A stretch of DNA of 64,000 bases from Ophiodon elongatus (GCA_016806645.1 JACSYO010000150.1:2713501-2777500), one strand, 5' to 3'. Numbered from the stretch's first letter, positions 13,181 to 25,030 are shown. Notes: generated by a model from the sequence alone, not told the origin. Numbers and translations: made by a program.

Positions 13181-14154
13181 GATGATTAGGATTGTTCAAC
13201 ACGTAATGGTTGCGCTTCACAACACATGAAAATGAATAATAGTAAACTCTAAATGAGTTCAGTCCTTCACTCCTTGCTTCTCTCTCCTTCTTTCTCACTG
13301 TCACTCACATCACAGTCATCACCTTGCCAGTCCCCTCCCTCAGAGACATTCAAGTTTGATGGTTTGATCAGACAAAAAGGAAATTACTATCATGGGATTT
13401 TCTGATTGATGGCACTGGCTATCTGTCAGTACGCCGCAAGACGTGGAGCAAAGGGTTTCACTTGGTATTTGCAACACAAATTAAGCACTAAACATAGTTG
13501 GCAGTTTGGCGCAGTGTCATCTACATACGTCTTACGCCGCTTAATTCAATACGAGCACGTCCAGTGATTTTGTATTAGTGTCACGCTTGTCTTCTTTCTT
13601 TGTGCTCTGTAATACATCACCACATGACTATCATCTGAGCACACAGTGGAGCGCTGGTCAGCAGATCTGGAGGAATGGAGACGTAGTATTTATGTCCTGA
13701 ATGATGGGAAAAGTAATTGAACTAGTTGAATACGGGAAGAACTGTATCATAGTTGTAACATGATATGATAAACATACATTTTGAAGAGCCCTTGTTAGGG
13801 ACTGCAACCAAAATACTAACTTCTAATACCAATTGGTCACTACAGGTGCGAAATCATTTTTGTGTGTGGGTTTAAATGTTGACGAATATGATGATTATGT
13901 GAAAAGCTTAATAGTGAAGATATGTTCAATTAATTGTTGCTGCTAATTATTTGTCCATGAGTAAATAAGCAATTATAAAAGGGCAGGCACTCTAAATGTC
14001 ACCTCAAAAAGAATACTGATTGGATTAGACTATACCATTTTTATTTTCTATGAAGCTGTTCGAGGAGAATAAAACCTGTGAGATTTTTGATAATGATCGC
14101 AGAATAATTTGAAAGTTTTTTTGAACAATAGTTCTTGTAATTTAAATTGTTTGG
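13181..14154. other. non-coding, no gene recognised
   Basis: Unique sequence. A pyrimidine-rich stretch (13265-13345) is followed by TGATTGATGG near 13404, a PBX-like core. No open frame, repeat or splice-site pair is convincing. Confidence 0.5.
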
Positions 14155-14670
14155 GAGTGGTCGATCGATATAGGTTTTTCAATGGCTGGTGCCGATGTTT
14201 AGTAGGACTGTCAACAAATATTCTAAATTTGAATATTAAATAGTAAAAAAAAGCAGCACTAAAGAGGCTGAGTGCCTCGTGTGCACTCAATGCAATGCAC
14301 GATTAGAGTCACACATTGTAAATTTCATTAATTGAAAATGAAGTGTAATGTTAGGTCAAGCTGAACGAGGAATAATTCAACAAAAGCCGTAATGATGGCC
14401 GAGAACTCGGCTGCATACTGAATGGCACCGTGTAACAGCAAGTGCTACGTTACGTCACGTGAACAAACCATGTACCTATCCGCTGTGCCCTGCAGGTCAG
14501 TTTGGAGGCAAAACCAAAATCACGAAGGGCAAAATGCTGAAATTCGAAGCTTCAAAACGGTAGTCCACGAACCAGTTGCGGACACCCTAGTGATGTGGTC
14601 TTCTTATACAGGCTACGGTTGGTGCTGTGAACGTAGCAGTGCGGTGTGTGTACAGTTTGTTCGTGAATAA
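14155..14670 (+). mobile_element. decayed hAT-like DNA transposon fragment
   Basis: Near 14196 the phrase TAGGACTGTCAACAAATATTC, followed by TTTGAATATT, resembles the terminus of a common teleost hAT repeat family. The preceding 14158-14195 (GATCGATATAGG...TGCCGATG) resembles another teleost repeat with CGATATCGG-type wording. At 14392 the frame reads M-M-A-E-N-S-A-A-Y then stops, and in another frame T-A-S-A-T-L-R follows. This is reminiscent of the start of a BED-finger hAT transposase (A-S-A-T-L-W). No matching right terminus is visible, so the boundary at 14670 is a guess. Family assignment rests on memory of fish repeats. Confidence 0.35.
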
Positions 14671-15059
14671 ATGCTACAACTCCTCAAGACCCAAGCCAAG
14701 ATCCCTTATCTTGCTTGCCACCTCCCGGTTAAAGTGAAGGGAGTTAGCCCAGAAGGTAGCCACAACTCTGGCCTAGGCTCACATAAGGTTTGAGTATAGC
14801 TGGACCACCTTAAAAGCCGGCTCACCTTGATAGCCCATTGTCTTATTGTGTGTCAACATTTTCAGTTTCACTCTGCTACCATGGCAGATGCCTCGGGAGC
14901 AGAAAATAATCCCCACCTGTTTCATGTCTTTGCACTGTAGCTGCATTGTAGTTGTGATACTACTGTTTAACCTGTATTATTCTATTTCATCTTATTTGAA
15001 GCTTCTCTTTTTACTTTGTTTTAATCCCTTAAAATCCAGTTCATGTGTTTCTATTCATA
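14671..15059. other. non-coding, no gene recognised
   Basis: Mixed-composition sequence between two repeat-derived segments. It may be older transposon sequence, but no termini are recognisable. Confidence 0.4.
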
Positions 15060-15180
15060 TTGCCTGTTTTTTTTCTTTTTCTAGATCTTGTCTTAATGCC
15101 TTTATGTCTCACATAAAGCACTCTGAATTGCCTTGTTGTTAAAAGGTGCTACACAAATAATGCCTAGCCTTGCCTTGGCT
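15060..15180 (+). mobile_element. non-LTR retroelement-like 3' tail
   Basis: The run 'CATAAAGCACTCTGAATTGC' followed by CTTGTTGTTAAAAGGTGC, TACACAAATAATGCC and a short TTGCC-rich tail matches a widespread teleost repeat tail (AAAGCACTTTGAATTGCCTTG...GTGCTATACAAATAAA...TTGCC). Such tails are found on 3'-truncated LINE or SINE insertions. The clade (L2, Rex or other) cannot be decided here. The upstream boundary is uncertain because the T-rich sequence from 14990 may also belong. Confidence 0.5.
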
Positions 15181-15820
15181 TGTCTATGGGGGATTTTAGC
15201 GAAGGGAGAGAGAGGTGCACCTCCAACTCAAAATCTTGGCTTGGCAACAACTGTTTTGGTATTTGTCTGCAAACTGAGTCGGCAGGAACTTGCCATTCAT
15301 TTGCTTCAAGATACAACACAGTGCAGCACCCACAGCTCCTGAATTTAAGTCTGCATCTCCTTCTCTCTCTCCTCCACTCTCTCTCTCCTTTTGTCTGTGC
15401 TTCTGGTGTGAGGCGGCATGCTGACTTGCACCTTAAAAGGTCTTTGGCAAGCGTGTGAACAGAAAATTGTGCCCAAACCTTTGACCAAAGTCTCCCTAAA
15501 CAGTGGGGTTCTGCCTGCAACCATGAATAACACAGGATATATTTGTGGCACTCCTGTACCTCATCACCTTGGTGTCCTGCATGGGAATACGAGCTTGGAA
15601 ATGCAACAGTGCCCCCACTTGGTTGACAGAGGGACCACACCACCGACAGACCACCCATTCTTGCGGGCACGATGTAAAATGGGCTGGAGATTTGGCAGGG
15701 GTTGAATTCAGGAGCAAAGTGGCAGGAGATGCTTGAGGTGATTTGTGGGGATTTTAGACGGCTGGGGAGAGGTTGACAGTGTTGCAGGGTCTGCAGAACG
15801 TTCAGCGTTCTGGCTAACAA
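15164..15820 (-). other. longest open frame in window, probably not a gene
   Basis: A 218-codon open frame reads on the minus strand, overlapped by several open frames of 60-95 codons in other frames on both strands. Openness in many frames at once indicates a stop-poor, GC-richer segment, not coding selection. The product has no signal peptide, transmembrane pattern or known motif, and its charged middle part comes from CT/GA-rich DNA (15357-15390). The plus strand has CAGTGCCCCCACTTGGTTG at 15607-15625, loosely CTCF-like. A lineage-specific exon cannot be excluded. Confidence 0.12.
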
Positions 15821-16024
15821 GGCGTAGAGGGGGCCTCCTTGGAAATAGAGCTATCCCGGAGGTGACTGCTGACACTGTGGAAATTAATTCTAGCTTGAAA
15901 TACCTGTGGACCTGTGTGTGGGGAACATGTGAACAGGAATCAGACAGACACTCTTGTATCGCTTCAGATCTCTTTTAGCAGGCTGTCCTAGTTGGCCTTT
16001 AAGGTCAAGTGAAATAATGTAGAT
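15821..16024. other. non-coding, no gene recognised
   Basis: Unique sequence between the open-frame cluster and the left end of the hAT-type element. No supported feature. Confidence 0.4.
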
Positions 16025-17169
16025 ATTGGGTGGCCAAGCTGTGGCCCAAAGGCCAACTGCAATCCACTGCCTGTTTTTTTAAATAGATTGCAGTGAATTT
16101 TTTAAAATACTAGAATATGGCTGGAGCATATTTCTATTAAAGTGCACTGAATGTCAATTGGACATCCTAGCTTAAACATTAGATTTAACGAAATAATCTT
16201 AACGTCTTGGCGAAGAAACTACTATTTAACCATTTATGCCTGTTGTGTTTGTTAGAGCTTCATGTAAAATGTACAGATGTACACATTACATTTCCATTTC
16301 CATTGTAATCCTTTTAAGACGACCATTAAAGGCCATGAAAAGTGGATTTCTTCCCAGAGATTTATTTTTGCTGATGCTATGGGGTTGGTGCACTTTTTAG
16401 TGAAGGTGCTCTGAAACTTAAGCTTTCCCATTAATGTGCCAGTCGCCACAGTTTACAACATACACACACATGCACACAAATGGCGTATTTGCTCCGTGTA
16501 AGGTTCACAAGCCGAAAGCTACAGACACAGGTTTGTAAACATTTAAACCTCAGATTCTGAGATCACAAACTCGTGCTGTCATTTTCTTGACTAATGAATG
16601 AACAGTGTTCCGTTCCATAGACCTAAAATTGCATGAATGAGCATCATGACCATGATGTTCAATGTGAGAGAGTGAGTGAGAGACTAACACGCCACCCTCC
16701 CAAAATCCCCCGTCAGAAAATCATGTGCCTGCACACGAGTCTCTCAAACACACTCAATAAAATCTATTCTAAGGCATTAAAAATTCAGAATAAAACCACA
16801 GAAATTTCTTGGGAGTGCTATGGTTATCCAAGGCGTAGCTATAGCAACCCCAAGTCCCTCCCTAGTGCAGGGAGAGTGAAAAGAACCTAGGTATTTGGCT
16901 TTTCCAGCCAGTGTTAACTTAACATATTACGATGTTATGTATAAATGTGTGTCAAAATACCATGTAAAATTAAATATTTTCTTGCTGCCAACACACACGG
17001 ACTTAAGAAAACATTTTCTTTTGAATGTCTTTTCTTTGGCACATGGGGCTTTCTGGTCTAGAGACATTGATCTTCTCGCAGAAAACTTCACATCCACTAT
17101 TGTTGGGCCCGTGACTCATTATATATTTTCTGTATGTGGCCCATAATCATAACCGTTTGGCCACCCCTG
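16025..17169. mobile_element. non-autonomous hAT-type transposon with terminal inverted repeats
   Basis: The left end reads ATTGGGTGGCCAAGCTGTGG then CCCAAAGGCC. The right end, reverse-complemented, reads CAGGGGTGGCCAAACGG and shortly after GGGCCACAT. The ends are therefore matching imperfect inverted repeats sharing GGGTGGCCAA and a downstream GGCC block. Flanking 8-mers ATGTAGAT (16017-16024) and CTGTAAGT (17170-17177) agree at 5 of 8 positions, as expected for an old hAT 8-bp target duplication. The roughly 1.1 kb interior has no transposase frame; its longest open frames (under 90 codons) lack hAT motifs. An autonomous partner elsewhere would have mobilised it. The G+T-rich 'TGGCCAA...TGGCCC' terminus is typical of vertebrate hAT MITEs. 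Confidence 0.55.
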
Positions 17170-17406
17170 CTGTAAGTGCTGTACTACATTGGAAGCAAAC
17201 TCGATAAACCTTTGCAAGCTAGTAAGATTCCTGTGAATGCATGCACAAACAAATCTGAAAACGTGACATCTGACATCATCTCCTCTGTCAGTAGAGATGA
17301 AAAAAAAAGACTTTGAGATGCTTAGATGGGGGTCATGGTAATTTATTTATTTTTGCAGTGTTAATTATCATATTTACATGCAATGATAATGAACAAGACT
17401 TGTTTC

Positions 17407-17486
<80 letters not shown>
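17407..17486. repeat. compound microsatellite (CT)9(GT)31
   Basis: A pure CT run at 17407-17424 passes directly into an uninterrupted GT run at 17425-17486. The purity and length suggest it is highly polymorphic. GT/CA tracts of this length can adopt Z-DNA. Confidence 0.97.
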
Positions 17487-17487
<1 letters not shown>

Positions 17488-18199
17488 ATTTGAAGGATGA
17501 CTAAGCTACAGGGCAGCTCATTCGGTGAATAGGAGACGTCTTTCTCCTCTAACCATTTGACTCACTTCCTTCTACATTTAGATTTGGGCAGTAGTCAACA
17601 AACTGAATAGCATTAATTTTCAATGAGAGTTGATGGTAAATTATGATGTCCTAACAGTGACTGCAAGCAAAACGAGCTGCAGTGAAAGTTCATATTATTC
17701 CAGCTTTCTCTCGTGCTTCATCACAGACTCTCGCATGGAGAGCAGATTTGTCACAGTTTACAGTGCATCTTGTGTTTTTCTACCACAACTTGAGTTTATT
17801 TTGTTCTCAGAATATCCTCCGGTTTCCCAAGGTGAGTTTGAAATATCCTTTGAAAAGAATCCATGATTGGAAAACACTGTATTGCTAACAGGGTAAACAG
17901 TCAGACATGTTTGGCAGACTAAATTTAACAGATACCAGAAAATGGCTTTAGATTCTTATGCAGGGGGCGGGCGGCCCACTTAACTTTACTGTTCGCTTTA
18001 TTTATTTATTTCACATCAGTAGTTGGAGAGAAGAGAGCGAGGCACAAGAGATAAAAAGCTCTGACAAAAGCTTTGATCCAGAGGTTAAGCCGTACCCTTC
18101 GAGGTACAAGTTTGTAATCCATTTTTCAAGCCATTGCACCATGTAAACGTAAAGACCACAAGCACAGCTTCTATAAATGCATCTGTGTTATTGTCAAAT
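17487..18199. other. non-coding, no gene recognised
   Basis: Unique AT-rich sequence with overlapping short open frames at 17630-17888 and 17958-18146. No domain and no convincing exon boundaries. Confidence 0.5.
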
Positions 18200-18473
18200 G
18201 AGCAATGTACCTAAAGTGTCAAAAGTAGAAGAAAAATTGGATCACTATTCATAGCAAGGTGGAGCAAACTGTTGTATATGTAAATAGTTCATAATTTTTT
18301 GATAGTAACTCCTTGAAATAAGTCGTAACTATAGCTGTCAATTAAATATAGTTAAGTAAAAAGGACAATATTGGCCTCAGCACTGTATAAATTGGCATGA
18401 AACACAACATTTCAGCAATTTAGTACTTAAGCATCGTACTTGAGTACATGTATTTAGTTACATTCCACCTCTG
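18200..18473 (-). mobile_element. dispersed teleost repeat, CAGTGGTGG-type terminus (copy B)
   Basis: Reverse-complemented from 18473 it starts CAGAGGTGGAATGTAACTAA, followed by ATACATGTACTCAAGTAC and TTAAGTACTAAATT. This is the start of a very common teleost repeat (CAGTGGTGGAAAGTAACTAAGTACATTTACTCAAGTACTG). The inner part (18331-18400), with TAGCTGTCAATTAAATATAG and GTAAAAAGGACAATATT, matches the remembered interior of that family. The CAG(A/T)GGTGG end resembles hAT termini, so a non-autonomous DNA transposon is likely. The far boundary near 18200 is approximate. Confidence 0.6.
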
Positions 18474-19284
18474 AGGGCCAGTACTCATAATACCTTTCAC
18501 TTGAGATTAGAAAAGTTGGAATCAGCAAATATTTGGAATCTTTGCTTTATAAATAGATGATTGAAAAACATTATTTCTCAAACTGTTTTGCCAACTGTCA
18601 GAATTTGTCTGGCATCTTACCGCTCACAGACATTTGTTTAAATGCCATACTGCTGCACATTGATTTGAGTTGACAGTAATGTTATCAAGTTTGTTGTTAA
18701 TCAACTGCTCGACAGGAAGTCTTGCTCATTCTTTGTACATGATGAATAAAGTTAACCTGATTCTCTCTCAGAGAGGGGGTAAGATAATAAAATGCTACAA
18801 ACTAGAAGACCAATTTGTATTCTGGGCATGTGTGTTAGGATCTCCAAAAAAAGTAACTGTGGGAGAGAGAATATAATGCTCATCCAGAGTCATTGATATC
18901 CTGCACCACATGTATAGATAAGTAGATGGACAGATAGTTTGCTGGCTGCCCATCAAATCTGCACTTTAATAAGTTTCGTGACTCTGTTTATTCCTTGTTG
19001 CCTCGATAACTAAGGAAAAAGCAGAAAATAGAATAAATAATGGAACAATACCGGACAGAAACAAAGCCCTATTAATAATAAACTACTTAGCATAAAATCT
19101 TTGACACAGTAAACAACGATTTCCCCTGAAGATTGTGTGACCTCCAAAGTTCACCATCCCCAACTAGGTGTCTGTCTAAATATGTTTTGAATGTTTCCTG
19201 TATACGATTTGACAGATAGAAAACAAACAACAGCCCCCGGGAGAAACTTCCCATGTGAGCGCCTTGCTGTGCGGATGCACATGC
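18474..19284. other. non-coding, no gene recognised
   Basis: Unique AT-rich sequence, with a short open frame at 18670-18876 that has no domain. No other supported feature. Confidence 0.5.
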
Positions 19285-19299
19285 AACGACACGCTCTCA

Positions 19300-19339
19300 T
19301 TCTCTCACGCGCACACACACAACGTGTCTCTCCCTCCCA

Positions 19340-19417
<78 letters not shown>

Positions 19418-19440
19418 CACACGCGCACCTAATCACACTC
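19300..19440. repeat. compound microsatellite, CT then (CA)n
   Basis: Short (CT) runs at 19325-19350 lead into a (CA) array at 19350-19424, with one AAA interruption near 19401 and a CGCG variant at its end, then scattered CACACTCAC to 19445. The long histidine/threonine open frames here are microsatellite artefacts. Confidence 0.95.
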
Positions 19441-21369
19441 ACACGCAATTCCCATGTGATCATCAGCAGAGGTGGTTTCATTCTCAATCATTTCAGAACC
19501 ACATCTCTTTATCTGTGTTTCTCTCAGTCTCTGTCTCCCTCTCTGTCTTTCTCCCACTCATCCTGCCACCCAAATGACCCCCACAGCCCCTCCCCCTTAC
19601 TTCTTGCTGGTGTTTGGTGTTCCTCTGCTAAGCCTTTAGACACTCAGCCCTCTGCTGTCTTTGATAATCTTACACCGTGTCTTCCTCGCCTCCTATTCCC
19701 CTCCAGCGCTGGGTTGCTGCCTGGTGGCTGCCTGGTCCAGCTGGCTCCTGACAGACTGAATGACTGACTGATGGGTTCGTTTATGAGCACACTGCCACGA
19801 TCTCCCTCTGTAATTTGACAGGGAATGATCTTTGCTGATGTTAAATAGATGATGAAGTTGATGCGAAGCCAAAATGATGACTAAACCCAATATGAATGAT
19901 GAATACACAAACAATTGTGCAAAGTTTTATTTAAAATGTTTCCTAGTTTTAAAAATGGATTTAAAATGATATTTTCCATGAGAAAGATGAATCCTTTATC
20001 AAATTATTAACAAATGCTGCATATGTAGGGAAGGAGGCCTGGAGCTTCACCATAGAGGATGCAGCAGCAGATTCCCAGAAACGGCCTCCAGCCCTGGAGA
20101 ATTAATGCAGTGTTACCGCATAGAGCTCGCTGGTTCGTACGCCGGTGTTGAAACTATGCACTCTTGTTTTTGTGAAAGAAGTTGAACTGCAGCCCAGCAC
20201 AGCGCAAGCTAAAGAAACTCCGCCGCTGAGGCAAGACCCACTGCAGAGTTGAATCTGCGAGTAGCACGGCTGACTGCTGCACTGATGAGAGGAACTGGGT
20301 TGTACATTTTTGATAAGATGCTGGGAGCTCCATGTTTTGGTTCACAAAGGCAGCTGGAGGGACCATTTCTTAAAGGTGTAGCACACAAGCAGCCACATGC
20401 TGAAGTTGTTCAAGCAGCTACAATATCCATCAGAGAGCTGTTCAGAGCTTGGTTCAAACCATGATTCCCAGCTAAATGTCTGCATAGGAAGAGGAAAACT
20501 GCACACACTAGGGAAGCAATCAAATTCCTAAAGTTTTCATGAACTGTAACCGCAGGCCTTCAAGTTTCACAGTCATGTTTAAATTGTCCAGCGTGAGTAA
20601 ACTTTTGACCTTTGCATATTTAAATTGCTAAAATGTTGGAGTAAATCGTAGCCGGGTTCAGCTTTTTAATTGAAACCCCACATCTGCACACCATCCAGCG
20701 CCTGAAGTCCAGCTGTAGAGCTGATATGGAAGTTATGAGGCAGATGGGGTACAGGCCTTCTTTTTTTCTTTTTTTCTTTTTTTTTTTGGCAAGCAGGAAA
20801 GAAGAGACTGGGTTCAGAAACAAATTGCAGCAATTAGGTCTGCAAGAGAAGCAATCAAGAGTTATAGAGACATGGGGAAAATATGCAAACTTATACCTGG
20901 TGAAAACAAACCAAACTACAAGTGTGCATAATCCAGTGCTTTTAAGTTATTTTGGTACATAAGAGATTCCCAATGTAATAAAACAAAGTAAAAAGAGACA
21001 GCTGGATGGCTTCTACCAACAGTAGCTGTAAAGTAACCGTTTCATCATTCCAATACATTGATTTACGCTTTCCTTTTGCAGTAGCTGTTTATCACGGAGC
21101 TATAATCCTTTCGCATTCTCTCTGGGGATATAATCATGAGATAGACTTTTTTTTTTTTCTTCACACAAAACTTTTAGCTATGCAAGCATGAGGTCTGACA
21201 CTTAAAAAAAAATATTTTTCTAAAAACAAAGTATTTTTTTCGGCAGAGAGTGATCAAAGAATGTTTAATACGTCAGAATGAATCGCAACAGAATGATGAA
21301 ACTGGCTGCAAACAAACGGAAAGCACATTTGAGATCACATTTTGCTTATCGTGCAAAATATTCTTGAGA
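19441..21369. other. non-coding; pyrimidine tracts and a GC-richer patch
   Basis: 19500-19780 is strongly pyrimidine-rich on the plus strand. 20030-20460 is GC-balanced with several CpGs and could hold a weak regulatory element, but shows no clear motif cluster. T-rich tracts occur at 20760-20788 and 21149-21160. No gene is supported. Confidence 0.5.
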
Positions 21370-21960
21370 ATTCAAATCCTGCGTAGCTGAGGGAGCCTAT
21401 GTTTAGATTAAGTCGCTAAAAGCCGCCCAATTATCAGGCCTGAGTTGCCTCTGCAATGCACCACATCCATGAATGCAGCAGTCCCCCTCTTCACTTTAAC
21501 AACCCTGCTGTCAGTTCAAAGTCTATGGAAAAACATCAATGTATGAAAAATCTCAAGGACAATCAATAATCTAGTTGCCGTACCTTTCTCAGACACAACA
21601 GCATAGGAGGCTAAATTGGTCGACCGGGGTGTATGATGAACCATTTTCAAACTCAATTGGACTTTAGTGGCCATCAGAAAAAGCTCTTATTCCACAGCAG
21701 GTAATGGTTAGCTGCCCTCCCCAACAATATTAGATGTCATTCAGTGGGCTGCCGTGGGGACAGCAATTACCCTTGTGCTAATGTCTGCCTGCTCACTCCA
21801 TCCCCACTGCCCACTGGCTCCATGATTTCTGCAACTGGCTCTGGCCGGCCACTCTGTTTACAGTGGAGACCTCATCAGACACAGATCCTCCAGATTAGAT
21901 CAGAACTCTGACCTGCACGTCTGAACAGGCTCAGCCTCTGGCTAATGGCCACAGCTGGCT
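21370..21960. promoter_or_regulatory. candidate conserved noncoding element
   Basis: A repeat-free, GC-balanced block of about 590 bp with no long open frame on either strand. It contains homeodomain-like wording (CAGCAATTACCC and TAATGGTTAGC), CAGCTGG E-boxes and AGATTAGATC. The texture matches vertebrate enhancers embedded in gene deserts. The claim is inference and needs alignment with other fish. Confidence 0.35.
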
Positions 21961-22065
21961 GGAGATAGGGTGTACACAAACACATACATACAAACATCTA
22001 CGTGTACAGATGCACACCTACAGGACCTGCATGCAAATCATCGACGACAATTACATGTTTTAAAG

Positions 22066-22066
<1 letters not shown>

Positions 22067-22111
<45 letters not shown>

Positions 22112-22122
22112 ACACACACACA
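22067..22122. repeat. (CA)n microsatellite
   Basis: About 27 CA units with one CAGACA interruption at 22105-22108. Confidence 0.96.
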
Positions 22123-24809
22123 GACGTGGATCCACAAATACAGCGGGGCTACAAATAATGATTATTCTTACAATCTGCTGTACTCGTTAAATAAATTCAC
22201 TGTTTTGTCCTTAAAATATCAGGAGATAGTAACAATAGTAAGTAAACAGTGCAAAAAGATAAACTGATATTAAATGTATGTACTATCATAGGAGCTGAGG
22301 AGCAATCCAGCAAATATTTATATTTGAGAGGTTGAAATTTCATTTTATAGATTAATCAACTAATCATTTTCTAAAATACATACCCATTAAAATGATATAA
22401 TGCAAGATAATAATAATAATAGAGCTGCATCACATGAGCACGAATGAGTTTATTTTTGAGCTGTCTTCTGTACAAATCTTGGTCAAAATGATTTTAATGA
22501 CCAAATTGAAAGGACCCACATCGGCTAGATAAATCCCTCTAACAGCAGTGTCCGCATTAAGAGTCCGTCATAAGTCAAACTCTCATACACGGCAGCTGCT
22601 GTACGAGTTTGCATAACTAAGAATCAATGCGTTGTTTGCAGAGGAACTAAAAGATCCTCATAGTGGAACTAATTGATGTTCATCTTGTTACATACAAACA
22701 AACATGACATACTGTGTGGGTGCACTCTGCATCACATATGCGGGGCACGCTGGGGAAATCAGCTTCTATAGCTTGTACCGATGAGACGGAGGCTTACTGG
22801 CTAAACACTTCCTTGCCAGCCAGCGCTCATAGAGTGTATAGCTTACGCATCCTGAGCCAAAAAAAAAGCAGCAGATGGGAGGGAGGCACGGAGGATAATT
22901 GCACTGTTTCTTCAGAGACAATAGAATCAATTTTTTATTCACGCTATCAGTGCGTGAAGTTCACATATCCGCACATGCAGGCGCTCAGACGCTGGATATG
23001 TGACTACGGATATCACCCATGCTTCCTTGACTTGTTGCTTCCCTGTTCCTGAGCTTCACACATGTAGCTGCCATTCAGGCTTTTAAGATCTGAGCCCCAG
23101 TCACAAGGGTCTCTGCCTGAGTCAAGAATGAGACCCCAATTTCACCTGCAGCAAGTGGATGACTTAGAGCTGTCTCCTTTGTTCAGAAGCAACGGTACAT
23201 TCGTCTGCTTTCGACGCTCTATAGGAGGCTGTGTGTGGCTCTCTTGTGCCCACATGAAAGGATAAAAGAGAGTGTGCCTCGGTTTGCTTTGTATAGGATG
23301 AATCTTCATCAGAAAGGATTGGGATTACTTCACAGCAGGGGGCTGGACCTCATTCATCTCCCTCAGGCACTTCTAAAGCTCAAAATATCGAGATGATGCG
23401 GTGGAATTGCTTCATTATAGCACCAGAAAGTACCAGGTGTTTTTGAAAATTTTTTGTTCACCCAGTAAAATGCTGTGGTGGAATTTTGAAGATGGAGAGA
23501 TTTACTGGTAGCGTGAACATTTTCTGCACAGGCATGAAATATCCATTCAGCCACATAAAGCTGTGCAATGCAGATTTAAGTTTGCATTCACATTTTAAAG
23601 ATTAATCGGCATGTTGTCGAAGGAGAATGTAAATGCAATGGCTGCAGCTAAAGAGCACGATGACGACGGGGAGCAGCGGCGTACAATGGGGAAGTTATGC
23701 ATGAGTAGGTGACAGGAAATGGAGGTATTTATTTGATTCAGAGGGAAGCTGGCAGAGAAATGCTGTGTAAGTTTTTCTCTCTGCTGCCTTGGGATTGAAC
23801 AAAGCAGGGCACATATATTTCTGCAACAGGTTTACCTTTGAGGTAGGTTTATGTAAAAGCCTCAACAGTTGCACAGGGTTACATAACTTGATGAAGTAGA
23901 AGACTAAATGGGGTCGTTTGTGGCTGGCTGGTGGGGAAATTATGGTTGTTGAGGAATGAACAATGGATCAAATCTTTTTTTCTTTTATTTTTTAATGAGA
24001 CATCACACGGAATACGATCTTTTCGAGTCTGATTCGGACCTTTCATTCTCACAATTCTGCGCTGTAGGACGTCTTGTCGAGAGGCGTTGGCAGATGGCTA
24101 GTTGAAGCAGCACATGACATCTTGAGTTTGGATGAAATCTGTTGCAGTGAAGCCATTCTCGTCACGATCCCACCACTCCTCGTTCTCACCGACCCTCTGG
24201 CTTCCACTGCACATCCACTTAGAGATGAAACTTCAGTGGCCTCCGTGTTTACTTCCGTGAGCTCACATCAGTTCCCTGTGACCAGTTCACACTGGAATTA
24301 GATTTTCACCACATTTAAAAGATGATGTGAACAGCCCAAAATAATCGTATCCGAGTAATAAATCCAAATTTATGACTAAGGCATGTCGTGTGAACGTAGC
24401 ATGACCTTATTTGATCAATCTGTCATGAATTTCATCATGGCATCTGGATGGATGGCATTTTAGAGGCATTTAACTTTTTAGAAGTGAGATAAATTACCGC
24501 TTTGACTCTCAAATAGGCTTGATAGTCTTGGATGAACTGGGGAAGCGATGGTGTTCTCCCAGCTCTTAACAGTTATTGCTGGTGTGGCCTGAAGAAAGGG
24601 GATAAACCTCCATTTGCTCAACTGGATCTGCTGATTGACCATTAGAATTAGGACGAAGGGAGCGACAACTGTGTGGTTGAGCTGAGCAGCTTCTGAAGTC
24701 TGTGAACTCTATTTGTAATAAATTAGGAAAGTATTTTAGTCGTCCAGAGTTTAGGGAGTAAAAGGTCCTGTTTGTTTTCTGAACAGATCGGCCTCCTGCT
24801 AGGACAGGC
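22123..24809. other. non-coding; no gene recognised
   Basis: Mixed unique sequence. 22345-22370 (AGATTAATCAACTAATCATTT) resembles a short piece of a dispersed fish repeat but is too short to call. 23630-23760 is GC-richer with a GACGACGGGGAGCAGCGGCG patch. The open frame at 22714-23052 (plus) has no domain. No splice-supported exon was found. Confidence 0.5.
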
Positions 24810-25030
24810 TGAGTGATAATTCAATATGACAATTTATCATGTACGGAATCGTATTGTGTTGAAGTCATGAATCAAGATCTCGTGATACACAATTACGTCG
24901 TCTAAAATGATCTAAAATCTGAATTTATAAAGACTACTTATTTATTGAACACATGCTATATCGTGAAATATATCTATATTGAGATATTAAATAACATATT
25001 GAGACAGAAGATTTTGTGATATTTTCCCCC
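24810..25030. mobile_element. possible decayed DNA-transposon fragment
   Basis: Dense TCGTATTG, TCGTGATAC and TATCGTGAAATAT wording (24845-24975) resembles fish repeats built from degenerate ATATCGTGAT modules. No terminal inverted repeat or target duplication could be matched, so the class is uncertain. Confidence 0.25.

Noticed and set aside
15607..15622. CTCF motif on the minus strand
   Set aside because: Only 11 of 14 consensus positions, missing the central SYA core.
19255..19767. 170-codon and 128-codon plus-strand open frames
   Set aside because: They are produced by the CA/CT microsatellite (His-Thr repeats) and a pyrimidine-rich strand; no domain.
22345..22370. fragment of an ATTAATC-type dispersed repeat
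   Set aside because: A resemblance over about 25 bases is insufficient.
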